Under the pieces are notes generated by a model that saw only the letters and a list, made by a program, of their open reading frames with translations, was not told the origin of the DNA and did no database searches. The position numbers were made by a program, and so were the translations under genes. A stretch of 64,000 bases of DNA, taken from NCBI GenBank assembly GCA_013396655.1, contig WBMV01000018.1, positions 124,001 to 188,000 of the forward strand, read 5' to 3'. Positions within the stretch are counted from its first letter, which is position 1, and each line of letters opens with the position of its first letter. Below, one piece after another: positions 1-11,694 of the stretch. This stretch comes from Campylorhamphus procurvoides. Its lineage: Eukaryota; Chordata; Aves; Passeriformes; Dendrocolaptidae.

Positions 1-3000
1 AACCTAGGTAGAAAATACATCTCTTTGTTTATCAAACATGTTAAATACATCTCATTAAACAACTAATATAAAAACATATAGCTGCATACAGACCGATATT
101 ATTTGGCATCTGCAAACAACTTTTTCCCCTGACTAATGTTGCTACTATTTAGCCCTCTGAGGTCAGCATTTATTGATTTTACTTTCACTTTGATTGGATC
201 TTACCTACTTCAGTGCTTCAGTAAATTGAAACCTTCTCCAGTTCATGGAAGAAATCTGAGAGCGAGGCTGTGAGAAAATGTACACTGACCTCAATTTGTT
301 TCAGATGGTATTGGTAGAAACATTGTCATCAGGTTAGGGAAGTGACCTCAGCTTGCAGGAAATAAAAATCAAACCTAATACTCTCAACAAACCTTTAACA
401 GAAGAAGATTTTATCATTCCCAAGGTGCAAATCACAGCATTATTTTCCCATATTCTGTAAATATGAGCAGCTCTATTATAGTACTGATTTTAAAGTTCAT
501 CATCCAAATGCATTCTCGGCTGATTAAACTGCTTTTATGTGATGTGAGATGTGTTTCATATCTATAATGGTACTATTCTTATCATTTTACCATTTACAAA
601 TATTTATGTAATTACCACATAGGTATTATTATATGATTATCTATAATGTAATATAATATAAAATAATATAGTATAATGTAATAAAATATAGCTCAATATA
701 AAATTTATAATATAATAACCAAATCTTCATGCCATGAACCCTGGGCCTATAAAGAGGAGCATGGACAAATTCAAAGTTGTGAAACTAATTATTTCAATTC
801 AAAAGTTAGTTGGTGTTTCTCTTCAGATTTTTTTTTTTACTCTTTCCAGAGGTACCTCATCCAACTTAGAATATTTTTATACAAGTAATTAAATCTGAGA
901 ATTTTCTTTCTCAGACTCATGCTCATCTTTTCAAATATGCAACTACTACAATATGGTCTTTTCACTTCCTTTCTTCTTTTGTCTGACACTGGAAAGAGAA
1001 AAGAACTACCATTTATCCCTACTTCTTCTGATGTCATATGTTAACAGAAAAAAGCTTTGTGTATGAGTGCTGAGCAGGCCTTAGCAAGTAGCCAAACACC
1101 CACCTAGCTTCTCATTCACTTTCCCTCTTCAGAGGAACAGGGGAGAAACTGGAGTGAGAAAGCTTATGGTTTGAGATAAAAACAGGGACATCACTTACCA
1201 TCATAGGTAACATAGACTTGTAAAAAATTTACTTTATTTAATTCCAATAAAAATAAAATGCAATTATTAATGTGGGTAGTGAGAAACAGAGACAAAAGAC
1301 CTTTTCTCCAGCTGCTTTTCCAGGATCTGCTTCACTCCTTCACTCCAGACACCTTCACCCTTCCTTCACTGTAAACAGCACAGATTGAACATATGAGGTC
1401 ATGGTTGGTAATTATAGGGGTTTCTCTGCTGATACTTCCTTCTGACATTTTCTCTGTGCTCTGGCATGTGCTCCCCAATGGGTGCAGTTCCTTTATATCT
1501 TTGCTACTTTGCTTGCTTGTTTTTTTGGTTTGTGTGTTTGTTTTTTCACAAATCAGATATCAGCTGGGTAAATGAATAAATAAATATCCACCCTTATCTC
1601 TACTCCATAAGTAGCTGGAGCTTTTTTGTTTGGCTGGAGTTTATTTGTAGAAATCAGAAGAAAACAGTTTTCTGGCTTTTAGCTTACCATTTTTTCATAA
1701 AAACATGTATGTAATGACAGAGAATATTTTTGGACTAATAAGAACTTGTGAAGTGCACTTCAATACTTTATCTGACCAGCCTTTAAAAAAAAAAAAAAAA
1801 AAAAAGTGAACACCTTCTCATCCTCCATTTCAGGTTGCTCTATCAGTCTTTACAGATGAATTATCAACCGAAAATAAACTGTCTTAGAGTCTTAAGGTTC
1901 CATCTCTGTGTTGAGTTCTACTATTGGTTGAATTCATAGTACCATGAAACCTGATTAAACAGTTAAAATGCAATTGTTTCACGTCTAAGCATAAGCACCT
2001 TACCTGGCTTTAGAAAGTTAGTTCTGGTCTCCTAAAATGTTTTAATAGAGTACAAAGGTTTTATTTGTTTGTTATTGCTTCTAATTTGACCTTCAATGTC
2101 ACATGATGGTATGTCAAACAAAGTAATTCTTATCATGTGAAATTGGATCATGCCTCACATGCATCAACTTGATTGATTAAACTTGACAGGGTGCATCAAA
2201 ATATGACACATATACTTCAAAATCAGACATGATGTTTGCTTATGAGAACAATAGTGTTTCTTAATAATTTCTGAAAGATTCATTCTCCCTTGAGAATAGA
2301 AACAAGCACACATCAACAAGGTAAAGAATTTCACTGGAACTCAATAATTTGAGTCAAGAGAGAAATAGATATTTTTGCTCCCTCTCCGGAAATGCACTGG
2401 TAAATAAACAATGTTACTTTCCAACCTAATTTCATTGTAAGATAAAATTTTTAAGTAACATTTTGTTATCTTATTAGGAAAAAAAATTAATTTGATGCAT
2501 AAATAGCCCTGGGACAGGAAAAACATTTTATGTCTCCTTTGGGTACTTCCCTAGACATAATTCTTATAATGCTGTTTCACACCACCTAGCAACATCCTAA
2601 TGGGCTTCTCATAGTCCACATGCTGTCCAGTAAACTCATGTCCATTCACAATATTCATGAAATTGTTCATGCTGAAAATAAGAAAGCAAATTTCTCTTTA
2701 GCAAAGAGGAAAATGTATTACATTCAAATTTAACCTACAAAAAAAAAAAAGGTAAGGATTTGCTTACATGGCAAGCTTTTGTAGAGATTACTATGAGCTC
2801 ACTTTATCATCTTCATTTCAATCGAGTAATGCCATGATTTATCATTTAGCCATACAAATCCAAGAGATAACTGAAGAAATAAGGTAATAATGGGCTTAAA
2901 TAAAACAGAATCTGGTGTCAAAATCCTTAAATAGTTCATTCTCCTTTATGATTTGTTTACACACACACACACTTTTTTCTTTTGCCTGAGTGGCCCTCTG

Positions 3001-5233
3001 TAGTTCAGAATCACAGCAGTTCTCAGTAAAATTAAAAGTAAGGATGTTACTTGTTTGCTAGAAATGTAAAAGCAATAAACATTGCTTCCCTGAATCCAAA
3101 AGAAATAAACCAGCTGATGATTTCCGTGCTCATTTTTCACTTAACCCAGACATTCTTTCAGCAAACACTCTTTCTCGTGGTCATTTTAAAAACCTGTACC
3201 CACCTGTACCTGTGTCCTGGAAGCCATGTCTGCCTCTTCCCATGGTGTGTCTGTATTTTTCAAGTCATAAACATACAAATATGACTAGCTGTTTCTTTAT
3301 ACATTTTGCTTGCAGACTCTTGATATTTTGCAGTCTAATACCACACATGCATTTAGGAGCTCTTTCACACCATCTTAAATTAAGACAATTAGGATTGTGG
3401 TTAAAACTCCAGCTCCAGTGACACATAACCAGACCAGCAACACAGATCATTCTGAGGTAAAACACTAAGCTTTACATGTTCTTATTATGCATTTCTGTCA
3501 ATTGTATTCTTTCTCTGGAGGTCTGAAAAGACATTAATATAAATTCAATCCATATTAAAGCTTTTAATGGAATTGTATAGAGAATAAAGATTCATATAGT
3601 TTGTTGTATGATTACTTTAATGTATGTTAAGAGATTTACTCAAAAGGGTTAGAATCCTGAAATCCTCTTGTATTTTCATGTACTTCCTTTCCCTGATACA
3701 GAAACTGTCAGATATGTAAATGATTTCAAACTGAATTGTTTGCTGCCAGAAATTACAATCCAAATAGGCAGTGGTTAGATTTGGCAGGAGTGTTATCTTT
3801 CACACTGGGTAAGGAGAAAAAAAAGGAAGAGAAAAAATATTATTGAAGGCTGAGGAAAACAGAGCTTTTCTGTCTTTTTTTTTTTTTCTGCTGGCATCTC
3901 TAAGTATCTGCCCTAGAGTATTTTATTCTTACTGTATTTCGTTATTTCATTTGCTTATGTTTCACCGTGCAAACTCAACTCTTCTAAAACTGATAGCCAA
4001 ATTGTTATTTTTAAGCATTATTTCCTAACGTTGTTACCTATTGTTGTGACCATTGAGACTTATCACTAGGAGTGAGGCTTGACCTTACTGCTGACCTTAG
4101 TCCTAGTTCTTTCATTGTGCAGCTAAACAGATCACCGAGGAAGCTTTTGAAAACAGAAAGCAGTTCTCTTGGGTAAAAGTGCTCAGGTCCTGGCGGTGGG
4201 GGTTGCAGGACAGGACAGCTGTTGACACAGCTAGTTGCAGTTGACTCCAACCAACTTATCTTCTATTCAATCCTCTGGTAGACACATAAAAAATAAGAAA
4301 GTTTACCTTATAACAGGAGTTCAAAACATAATATCTGAGGACTGGAGGGTTAAAAATAACAGATGCGATAAGACAAGGATACCTCTGTAAACTGATACCT
4401 CAGAAAGAGAAAAGCAGCCAAATTGGTAAGTGAATGAATGTAGTCAGAGGGTTAGAGAAAATCAGATGGGCTACAACAGATATTGATGAGAAAATAATAA
4501 CATGATTAGTCCAATGAATAAATTGGAAAAGGGTGAAATTAATGAAGACTTTAAATAGATGAATTACTTTAAATGAACTTGTCAGTAAGAGACAAAAAAA
4601 GCTAACAGTTTTGACAATTAGAAAGGAATGAAAATATTGTAAATTGATCTACTGGAAAAAAGCCAGAAAACAAGAACATATTCAATTGAAATGCATACAA
4701 ATGAGTTAGTCAAATGAAGACTTGATTCACCAAGAGTACTGTGTATCTACTTCGAAACAAGTGAATGCTTTCATGGATGGCAATAATATAACAATACTCA
4801 CAGGATTATACTATCAATCATCTAATTACCCTGATGAATTAAATATAAGGTCAAAACAAGACTTCCTGACTTACAAAGCACCTATATGATCTTCTGGAAA
4901 TATATTTATTAATTTTCCCTCTCATTTAGTTCAAGCTGAGTTGTACACCATATATGCAGGATCCGCAGATCCAGTACAGAAGGTAAAAACATGGATGACT
5001 GACTCTATAGCTTCGTATTTAAGTCATTCTGTCTTTTATTAGTAAGTTCAGAGTTTTGTGCTGTTTTTTTGGTTTTTTTCTTACAGAGTTTAAGTATCTT
5101 ATAATACAAAGTCACTGATTAAAAACATCAAGAATGGTGCTGATACTTCTATCCTCCTTATTAAATGCCTGTATGTCTGACTGCAGCTCTACTGATCCTC
5201 ATTCTGGCATATAATAGTCCTGTTCTGAGTTTG
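1..5233. other. AT-rich unique DNA, no gene seen
   Basis: No coding region, RNA gene or recognised transposon was seen here. Open frames are short (under about 80 codons) and have no recognisable domains. It holds simple-sequence tracts: an almost pure A/T block around 620-715, an A21 run at 1785-1805, a short AC repeat at about 2959-2972 and several T runs. The A21 run is not preceded by a recognisable retrocopy. Background intergenic or intronic sequence is the simplest reading. Confidence 0.7.
1785..1805 (+). repeat. poly-A tract (A21)
   Basis: This is an uninterrupted run of 21 adenines. It could be the tail of an old retroposed sequence, but the 100 bases upstream match no element I recognise, so a simple mononucleotide repeat is preferred. 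Confidence 0.9.
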
Positions 5234-5238
5234 CAGTG
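5234..5238. repeat. target-site duplication, left copy (CAGTG)
   Basis: CAGTG directly precedes the TGTC terminus of the LTR at 5239 and is repeated exactly at 5970-5974, directly after its ...GACA terminus. A 5-bp direct duplication is the footprint of retroviral integrase and fixes both ends of the element. Confidence 0.85.
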
Positions 5239-5240
5239 TG

Positions 5241-5264
5241 TCTTAGTTCAAAAGAGAACTAAGA
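5241..5264. repeat. 9-bp hairpin at the LTR end
   Basis: TCTTAGTTC (5241-5249) and GAACTAAGA (5256-5264) form a perfect 9-bp stem with a 6-base loop. It sits 2 bases inside the LTR terminus and is preserved at 62011-62034 in the related LTR. In transcripts of the minus-strand element it would fold at the very 3' end of U5. Confidence 0.85.
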
Positions 5265-5513
5265 TATCTATGTTGGCCAATAAATAATCCCTCTCCTTTA
5301 AGTTTAGAGAACAGAACTTTAATTAGGAAAAATATATGTAAAGGAAAAAAAAAAATAACAGTTCTTAACCACAACACATATATATATGTATGTATATATA
5401 CAACAACAGTCTGCAACAAACCCTTCCACCCCCAAAATGACAAAGCAAAACAGTATAAAAGGTCCTCTTGGCTACTTCCCAAAAAAAAAAGGAAATGTGA
5501 TTATGTCCACAGA

Positions 5514-5528
5514 CAGCAGGTGGCGCTG
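5514..5528 (+). promoter_or_regulatory. CTCF-like motif inside LTR
   Basis: CAGCAGGTGGCGCTG closely matches the vertebrate CTCF core as I know it (CAGCAGGGGGCGCTG), differing at one internal position. It lies within the solo LTR. A diverged form, CAGCAGGTGGCACT, is at 62297-62310 in the related LTR. Binding is not shown by sequence alone; a CpG inside the core could make binding methylation-sensitive. Confidence 0.5.
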
Positions 5529-5570
5529 TTGCGCCCAGCTGACTGGGCTCTCTGACCTGTTGGTGCAGAT

Positions 5571-5618
5571 GATGGCTGTGGTCTAGTCGGGAGTGATGGT
5601 CGTAGTCTGATCGAGAGT
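5571..5618. repeat. 24-bp tandem duplication in LTR
   Basis: Two adjacent 24-base units, both beginning GATGG and ending GAGT, differ at several positions. They lie between the TATA-like box and the CTCF-like motif and look like an internal duplication of the LTR leader. Confidence 0.75.
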
Positions 5619-5969
5619 AGAGGTTTCCTCCTGTCGAGGTCCTGCTGCTGCTCCTCTGAATCCAACAAGCTGCTGCTGCCCAGATCTTCTGAGCCCCATT
5701 TATGTACCCTCAGGGAGCACCCAGTCCCTCCCCCAGGGCGGGGACTCACACAATGGGTGATTAACTCTATGAGTCATGGGTATGGTTGAACCGTTGATGG
5801 CCCATTAGCACCCACACCCCCTCAGGCTGGGTGTGAGGCTGTTAATAACTTCCTGAGCAACTGCTGTGAATGGTCCATTGTTCTTGGGGAATGAATAGAG
5901 GGTGTAGAATACACAGCTTTAATCACCCCCCACACAGTGATAACTGATCCCTCCTGCTGAACTAGGACA

Positions 5970-5974
5970 CAGTG
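5970..5974. repeat. target-site duplication, right copy (CAGTG)
   Basis: This exact copy of the pentamer at 5234-5238 directly follows the LTR terminus ...AGGACA at 5969. Confidence 0.85.
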
Positions 5975-8640
5975 TCTACACAGTAGCCTTCAGTTCAGGT
6001 CAAGGATGCAATGTGTCTTATTTTGTAAGAGGGAGAGAGTAAGTATTTAGTAAACATTTGTAGGATGATAAAACTGTTATTTTAAATCAAATAAGAATGA
6101 GGGAAGTCACATGAATTTGTTTATTTCCGGAGTGAGTATCCTAATCACTAAAATATTATATAATAAACAAGGCTGACACTGCATCACAAAATTCAATTGA
6201 ATTAGTCAGGCATAAGTCATACCTGATAAATCAATCTTTTTAGGATGATTAAATGTCCAAAAGCCCATTTTCTGCAGTGCAAATTTCCTCAGGCAAAGGT
6301 AGGTGCTCATTTGCCGGCTATAAGCATCCATAATCTGAAATAGTATAAACTTTTCCAAACACTTTTGCTGTTATGTTGATACTTCAGACCTGGCAACACA
6401 TCAAAATTCTAATCTTGGACAATTGACTTTATCTTCATAAGATTTTTTTCTCTTCCCCTGATGTTCAAAAGTCATTCTTATGCTATAGAGAACAGCTTAA
6501 CAATTATTTTGAGGATCCCAGTTGCTGTATTTGGGCATAGTTTGCAATGTACTAATTAGAATGCAACATGACTTTTGGAGATTGATCTGAATGACATCTT
6601 TTACATACCATTATTAACTGCTAATACATCCAGAAGATTTTTTTTTTACTTAAAAAACCATCTTGCTTTGATGCTCATATGGTTGATAACATGAATAATT
6701 TAAAAATTACAGTTTTATGTATCATTAACCTTTTCCACCATACTCATACTAATTTCATATGATTGCTATCAATATGTTTTCAACAAACAGAATTACATAT
6801 AGGACTATAGGATATTTACAATCATGCCGAATCATATTCCTGGAAGAGAAACAAACAAACTTTCAATAGATGAACACCCTATAAATATCTTCCATGTCAT
6901 CCTATTTTGGCAGGACCAGACTCAATACAGAATTGTTATTTCCTTTACTTTTAACTCGCTTTCTAGTTGTATTCTTTGTTTCACCTTGAGGGGAAATTGC
7001 TTGTTCCTGATAGAATAATTTTCTTTACACTTGAGGACCAGATATCTTTATAAGGGATTATTCCTCAAACCCCTGTGGGCTAAGTACATGTAAATGCATT
7101 GCTTTATTAGTCATACTTGGCATATCTGTGGAAAAAAAAAAAGTGCCAATCCTTATAAGGGTTTTATGAAGCACTAGGTTATAACTTGTTCAGCAGCAAG
7201 GGAGTCGGCAGGAAACACCAAATACTCAAGAGTTCCCTCTTCCCTAGGGTGTTTTGCTCAGACAAGTAACAGTGTTAATCCCCTTCTGACTTTGTTCCAA
7301 AGAACTAATTCTTTAGGAAGACAACAGGAGAAGAGAGCTCTCTAGATGCTATAGATGAAATTATACTTAAGGTCTAGAATTGCCCTTAACTTTCATGGTA
7401 CTATTTTACATTTTTCAGTCAGCAGCATCTCAGACCTGACATACATTATTTCCTCTGAATTACACTAAATATTCATAAGGTTCCCTAATCCACCCTTCCC
7501 TATAACATATTTCTAAGAAATATAATTGAAAAGACAATCCATATAAATGCTACCCATTAATCTTTATTTCATTTGCTTGTCCCTTTTTGCAATGGTTAGA
7601 AGACTGTTGGCATCACTGGGTGGATAAGCAGCAATAATTTTTTGATCAGGTAAAGAGAAATTATTAGATGTTAACTGAAAAGGTCAGTAAACATTATCAG
7701 CTAATTTTGTTGAAAATAAAGGAACAAGGAAGTGGACATGTGATAATTACTGAAGAGAATTTTACACTATTTTCTCACTTTTTTGATATGTTTATTTAGA
7801 ATTGATATATTTTTTGAGATTTGGTTGTCTTTTGTAATGTAAGACTTAAATCAAAAAGGTGATGGGGCAGATTATTTGTGTTTTTATTTATTTGGGATGA
7901 CAAAGGCTTCTTCTCAACTTCTACAGAGAAAAGTCTTCATTTAAGTCCTGTTTAAACACACATTTATAAGAAAACTGTTCAATCTCCTGATGAAACAAAA
8001 GATAAGCTTTGAACTACATACACCTCTGTGTGCCATAAATTATTTTCATATTCTTTGCTCTTACACAGGAAGGTCTAATATATCCAAGTTACCTCTCCAG
8101 GAACTGGCAAATTATGGTAAATTATTGGGAATTGTTAAATTATTGTTGTCTGTTATGGGTCTAGACTTCTCTGTGAATTTTCCCATTACCATTGTGAAGA
8201 CGCTGGAAGGCTGGGAGGAGAAGCGGATGGTTCACGGGTTTTCTTTGTATGGTAGTATGCAGTGGCTTGTGTGCCAGGAGCTTTGGTTCTGTGTTCTCTT
8301 GTTCTCTCTGGCTCTTGGGAGCCAGAACCTTTTGAGAAGGTTGGTTTGGGAGCTGAGAACTTCTTGAAGCATACTGTACAAAATGAAGGACTTGTTAACT
8401 GTCACTCTAGCGGAAATGTCTTGTAAAAATTTCTGGGCTTGTTATCCAACACCTTTTGAGTCTAAGCAGTGGGCTGGTTGTTGGAGTTAGGAAGTTGGTA
8501 CAATAAAACATAAGAATTCCCTGACAAGTGGTCCAGTGTCTTTGTTCAGCTTGATGAGAATTTGCAATGAACATCACACCCCTACTGGTGGGTCGTGACA
8601 CCTTCCAGTGTCTGTAGTGTCTACCTTCCAGGAGTCTCCA
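5975..8640. other. unique DNA, no gene seen
   Basis: No supported gene. About 8180-8400 is richer in GC and carries an open frame of about 125 codons (7990-8367, plus), but the predicted peptide shows no domain, repeat or signal I recognise and the frame length is within chance for this much DNA. The 8400-8640 part may be the edge of an old repeat leading into the CR1 tail, but I cannot classify it. Confidence 0.6.
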
Positions 8641-8654
8641 AAAAAAGTGGAGTG

Positions 8655-9080
8655 AGATTCTGTGCAGGAACATATAGTAACAAGAGTAGGAGGAATGGCC
8701 CCAAACTGGAAGAGGATAGGTTTAGATTAGATATTAGGGACAAATTCTTTAGGACTGGGGGGGTGGTGAGGCACTGGAACAGGTTGCCTAAAGAAGTTGT
8801 GGATAGCTCATCCCTGTAAGTGTCCCAAAGGGCCACACTGGATGGAGCTGAGAAATGTGATGTAGTGGAAGGGGAATTAGGGAGGGGAACGATGGTATGA
8901 GTTGCAATATAAGCTATTTCAACACAACATAAGGAATTTAAATTTTGTCGAGGATGGTCAAGTACTGAAGCAGGTTGCCTGCAATCTGCATCATTAGAAA
9001 GATACAAATTATCCTGATCTGAGCAGAAGCCTGGTTAAAATTACCTCTGGAGGTCCCTTCCAAGCTGAGTGTCTATGACC
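8655..9080 (+). mobile_element. CR1 LINE 3'-end fragment(s)
   Basis: Reading on the plus strand, about 8700-8819 translates to FRLDIRDKFFRTGGVVRHWN, the pattern typical of CR1 3' ends (RFRLDIRK.FF..RVVKHWNRLP). A second CR1-like tail follows at about 8940-9080 ('tactgaagcaggttgcc', then 'ctggaggtcccttccaagc'). The segment therefore looks like two tails in tandem, or one tail with an internal duplication or insertion at 8840-8935. It is 5'-truncated, as is usual for CR1, and diverged, with no intact frame. Confidence 0.75.
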
Positions 9081-10202
9081 TACATGAATAATTCACAAAA
9101 AAATCTGCCACTGAAATGCAGCAGATTGCTGTTCAGTGAAGACCAAACACTGTCTCATAATCTGAATGTGTATTTTCCATGCATAGCATCAGTTCCCAGG
9201 CCACATACAAAAAAAGATTCAAAGAACAAATGAGTCTGGTGGGTTACCATTTCCAAAAACATCTTGTTTAAGAGTGTGTGCACTATCACTAGGTGAAGAA
9301 TAGGGAGAACAACCAGAAAACCACCTAACTCTCACTAATAATAACAATGGATGAGATACCTTTATACATAAAGGAATGATACAGAATACTGTGTAAAATT
9401 TTTAACACCCTAACATAGCATGAAATAGCTTTACAGTAGTAGTGTTGACAACAGAGGCAAGTAATATTTTGTCTGGAGAGGATGTATGGACTCTTTCCTA
9501 GCTTTAACTTTGTAGTTACCTTCACTGTTTTGCCATGTCCAATGAATTTTGCTTATTTTTAGTCAAACATTACATTTGTTACTCAACAGTGATCCTGAGT
9601 CACTTTCCATATCCAATGCTAGCATATAATCCTTACTCCATTTGCAACCTTTTTGGCCTAATCAAAGTATTTTCCAATATTCAGGAAATTTTCCATTTCT
9701 GATTTGACATTAAATAGACTATGGGAGAAAGGCTTCTGCCAAGGAAAAAGGATATAAAGCTGAAAAAAGGCAAATGTTTTCTGTCCTTTCCAAACCCATT
9801 TGAACCAAAGAGTCTTCTTGTACTTTTTTCACTGCAGCAGTCAATCTGACACAAAATGACAAGATTTTGTTATAAACATTTTCACTTTGAAGATAAGTTT
9901 ATGTCAATGCCCTACAATCTGTAAGTAAAACCCCAAGATTTCTGAGGGTTTTTTAGAGAATGAGCATCTATATAACTGTGAATATAACTTGGCTAAATAA
10001 ACTGATAAGCCAGTTGACTGGCAGCTGATAAGCCAGTTAATTTAACCTTGCTATAATCAGTGAATCTTGTTGTGTATTCAAAATGGTAAGGGAAAAAAAA
10101 ATCGTCTAACTCTTAAATTATGCTATCATTGCCTCATATGGTAATGTTACTTTCTCATCATCATCATCATTGCAATTCTTTTTCCTAATTAGAGGAACTT
10201 TT
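9081..10202. other. unique AT-rich DNA
   Basis: No gene or recognised transposon. A short perfect inverted repeat GCCAGT-TG-ACTGGC is at 10009-10022, inside a direct repeat of CTGATAAGCCAGTT. A small (CAT)n tract is near 10157-10171. Confidence 0.65.
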
Positions 10203-11065
10203 CTCTAACATAAATTGTGGATGCCCCATGCTTGGGAATGTTCAAAGCCAGGTTGGATGGGGTTGTTTTCACCAATAAGGAGAGACTGGTGGGGAATGCA
10301 AAGCTCAAGGGAAACCTTGACTGTAGTGACCATGAAACGATGGAGTTTGAGATCCTTAGGGAGGTAAAGATGGTGCACAGCAAGTTCACTACCCAGGAAT
10401 TTAGGAGAGAGGACTTTGGCCTCTTCAGGGACCTGGTCGCTAGAGTATGGTGAAATTAAGACCTAGAGGGAAGAGGGGACAAAGAAAGCTGGTTGATATT
10501 CAAGTATCACTTCCTCAAAGCTCACAACCAATGCATCCCAAAGAAGGGGAAGTTTGGAAAAAAGTGCCAGGAGGCCTGCATGGATAAACAAGAAGCTCCT
10601 GAAAAAGCTCAGACGCAGAAATGAAACCGACAGTGGTGGAAGCAAGGACAGGTAACCTGGAAGGAATATAGAAAGGCTGTTCAAAGATCCAGGGATCAAT
10701 TTAGGACAGCTGAAGCCCTGATAGAATTAAATCTGGCCAGGAAAGTACCAGCAAAAGCTGGTGATAAAAAGAAGAGTTGAGAAAATGTGAGTGCATTACA
10801 GGTAGTGATAGGGCAAGGGAAAACAACTTTAAACTGAAAGAGAGTAGGTTTACTTTACATATTAGGAAACAAAAAATCTTTACTGTGAGGGTAGTGAAGC
10901 ACTGGAACAGCTTTCCCCAAAAGATGCCCCATCCCTGGAGGTTGTCAAGGCCAGGCCAACCTGGTCTACTGGAACGAGGCTCCCTAGCGATGGCAGTGGA
11001 ATTGGAACTAGATGATCTCTAAGGTCCCTTCCAACCCAAGCTATTCCATGATTCCATGAAAAAAA
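10203..11065 (+). mobile_element. composite CR1 LINE fragment, segments out of order
   Basis: Three CR1 pieces are joined. About 10225-10265 resembles the 3'-tail stretch (GATGCCCCATGC...GGTTGGATGGGG). It runs directly into ORF2 sequence at about 10266-10775, whose translation TNKERLVGNAKLKGNLDCSD then HETMEFEIL is the C-terminal part of the apurinic-type endonuclease, followed by the linker toward RT ([19 protein letters not shown] in other frames). All of RT is then missing, and 10795-11057 is the usual 3' tail (HWNSFPQK, 'ctaaggtcccttccaaccc'), ending in two ATTCCATG octamers and an A9 run. The catalytic SDH motif is kept, but the frame is broken by stops and frameshifts. Whether this is a nested insertion or a rearrangement is not settled. 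Confidence 0.8.
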
Positions 11066-11069
11066 AATC
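11043..11069 (+). repeat. CR1 terminal octamer repeat and A run
   Basis: Two copies of ATTCCATG end the CR1 tail and are followed by a short A run. CR1 elements characteristically end in a short tandem octamer rather than a long poly-A. Confidence 0.75.
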
Positions 11070-11690
11070 CTACCTATCTTACATTGAAGTTGTCTGAATA
11101 TTTTGCCTTAAAAAAAGCAAATATGGGACCCTTTCTGTTGATAGCAAGTTGTTTGAGTTTTTTTGTTTGTTTATTTTGGATGTTTTGTTTGGTTTGTGGT
11201 GTTTTTTTGTTTGTTTTTGGGTTTTTTTACAGTTAAATCACCTTTCTGGAAATAATGGCATATTTGATGATTGACAATCATGTTTCTCAACTCTAAGAAG
11301 TAATCTTGCATTGAAATAAAGGCAAATAACTGCACATTTTCCTTCTTTTTCTCTCTTCTTAATGAAAAGGAATGAAAATGAAACAAAGAGGTGTTGCTAT
11401 TTTAAGACACCTGTTTGAATCATTACATTTTCTAAAGTTCTTTCTGCTTCACACTGTATAATAATCTGATTCTGACCTTAGACAAAGTGTGAAAGCTTTG
11501 GGTTGACCTAACAGTGCAATGCCTTGCACCTTTCTGGCCTTGTCTTTGTCAAGAAACTTTTAGGCTTGCTGTAGTGGTGATTCTTTTTAGAGATTAGATG
11601 CATAGCTTATTTTAGTTTAGCCCTGTGAATATTACATTTGGCAAGAGGTTTAGCAAGCATATGCAGTCACTGAATAACAGGCATGTGGAG
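11070..11690. other. unique DNA with T/G-rich tract
   Basis: No gene seen. A strand-asymmetric T/G block made of GTTT/GTTTT units lies at 11157-11229. The rest is ordinary AT-rich sequence. Confidence 0.65.
11157..11229. repeat. (GTTT)n-like low-complexity tract
   Basis: This block consists almost only of T with scattered G, in GTTT, GGTTT and GTTTTT units, with no C until its last base. Its complement resembles the A/C block at 13837-13976. Confidence 0.8.
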
Positions 11691-11694
11691 AACT

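Larger units (their letters stand above)
5239..5969 (-). mobile_element. solo LTR of an endogenous retrovirus, 731 bp
   Basis: Both ends are defined. The plus strand begins TGTCTTAGTTC and ends GAACTAGGACA, so the termini form a near-perfect inverted repeat with canonical TG/CA ends, flanked by a 5-bp duplication CAGTG. No internal retroviral sequence lies between or beside them, so it is a solo LTR left by recombination between two LTRs. The minus orientation is inferred from a TATA-like TACATAAAT (plus 5697-5707), with downstream U5-like sequence running toward 5239. It contains a 24-bp imperfect tandem duplication (5571-5594, 5595-5618) and a CTCF-like motif at 5514-5528. A 5-bp duplication suits a class III (ERVL-like) family, but the family is not proven. 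The 5239-5535 part is shared with the element at 62009. Confidence 0.9.

Noticed and set aside
1785..1805. Tail of a processed pseudogene
   Set aside because: No transcript-like or coding sequence was recognised upstream of the A run.
7990..8367. 125-codon plus-strand frame
   Set aside because: No domain, no start context and no similarity I recognise; length alone is not enough.
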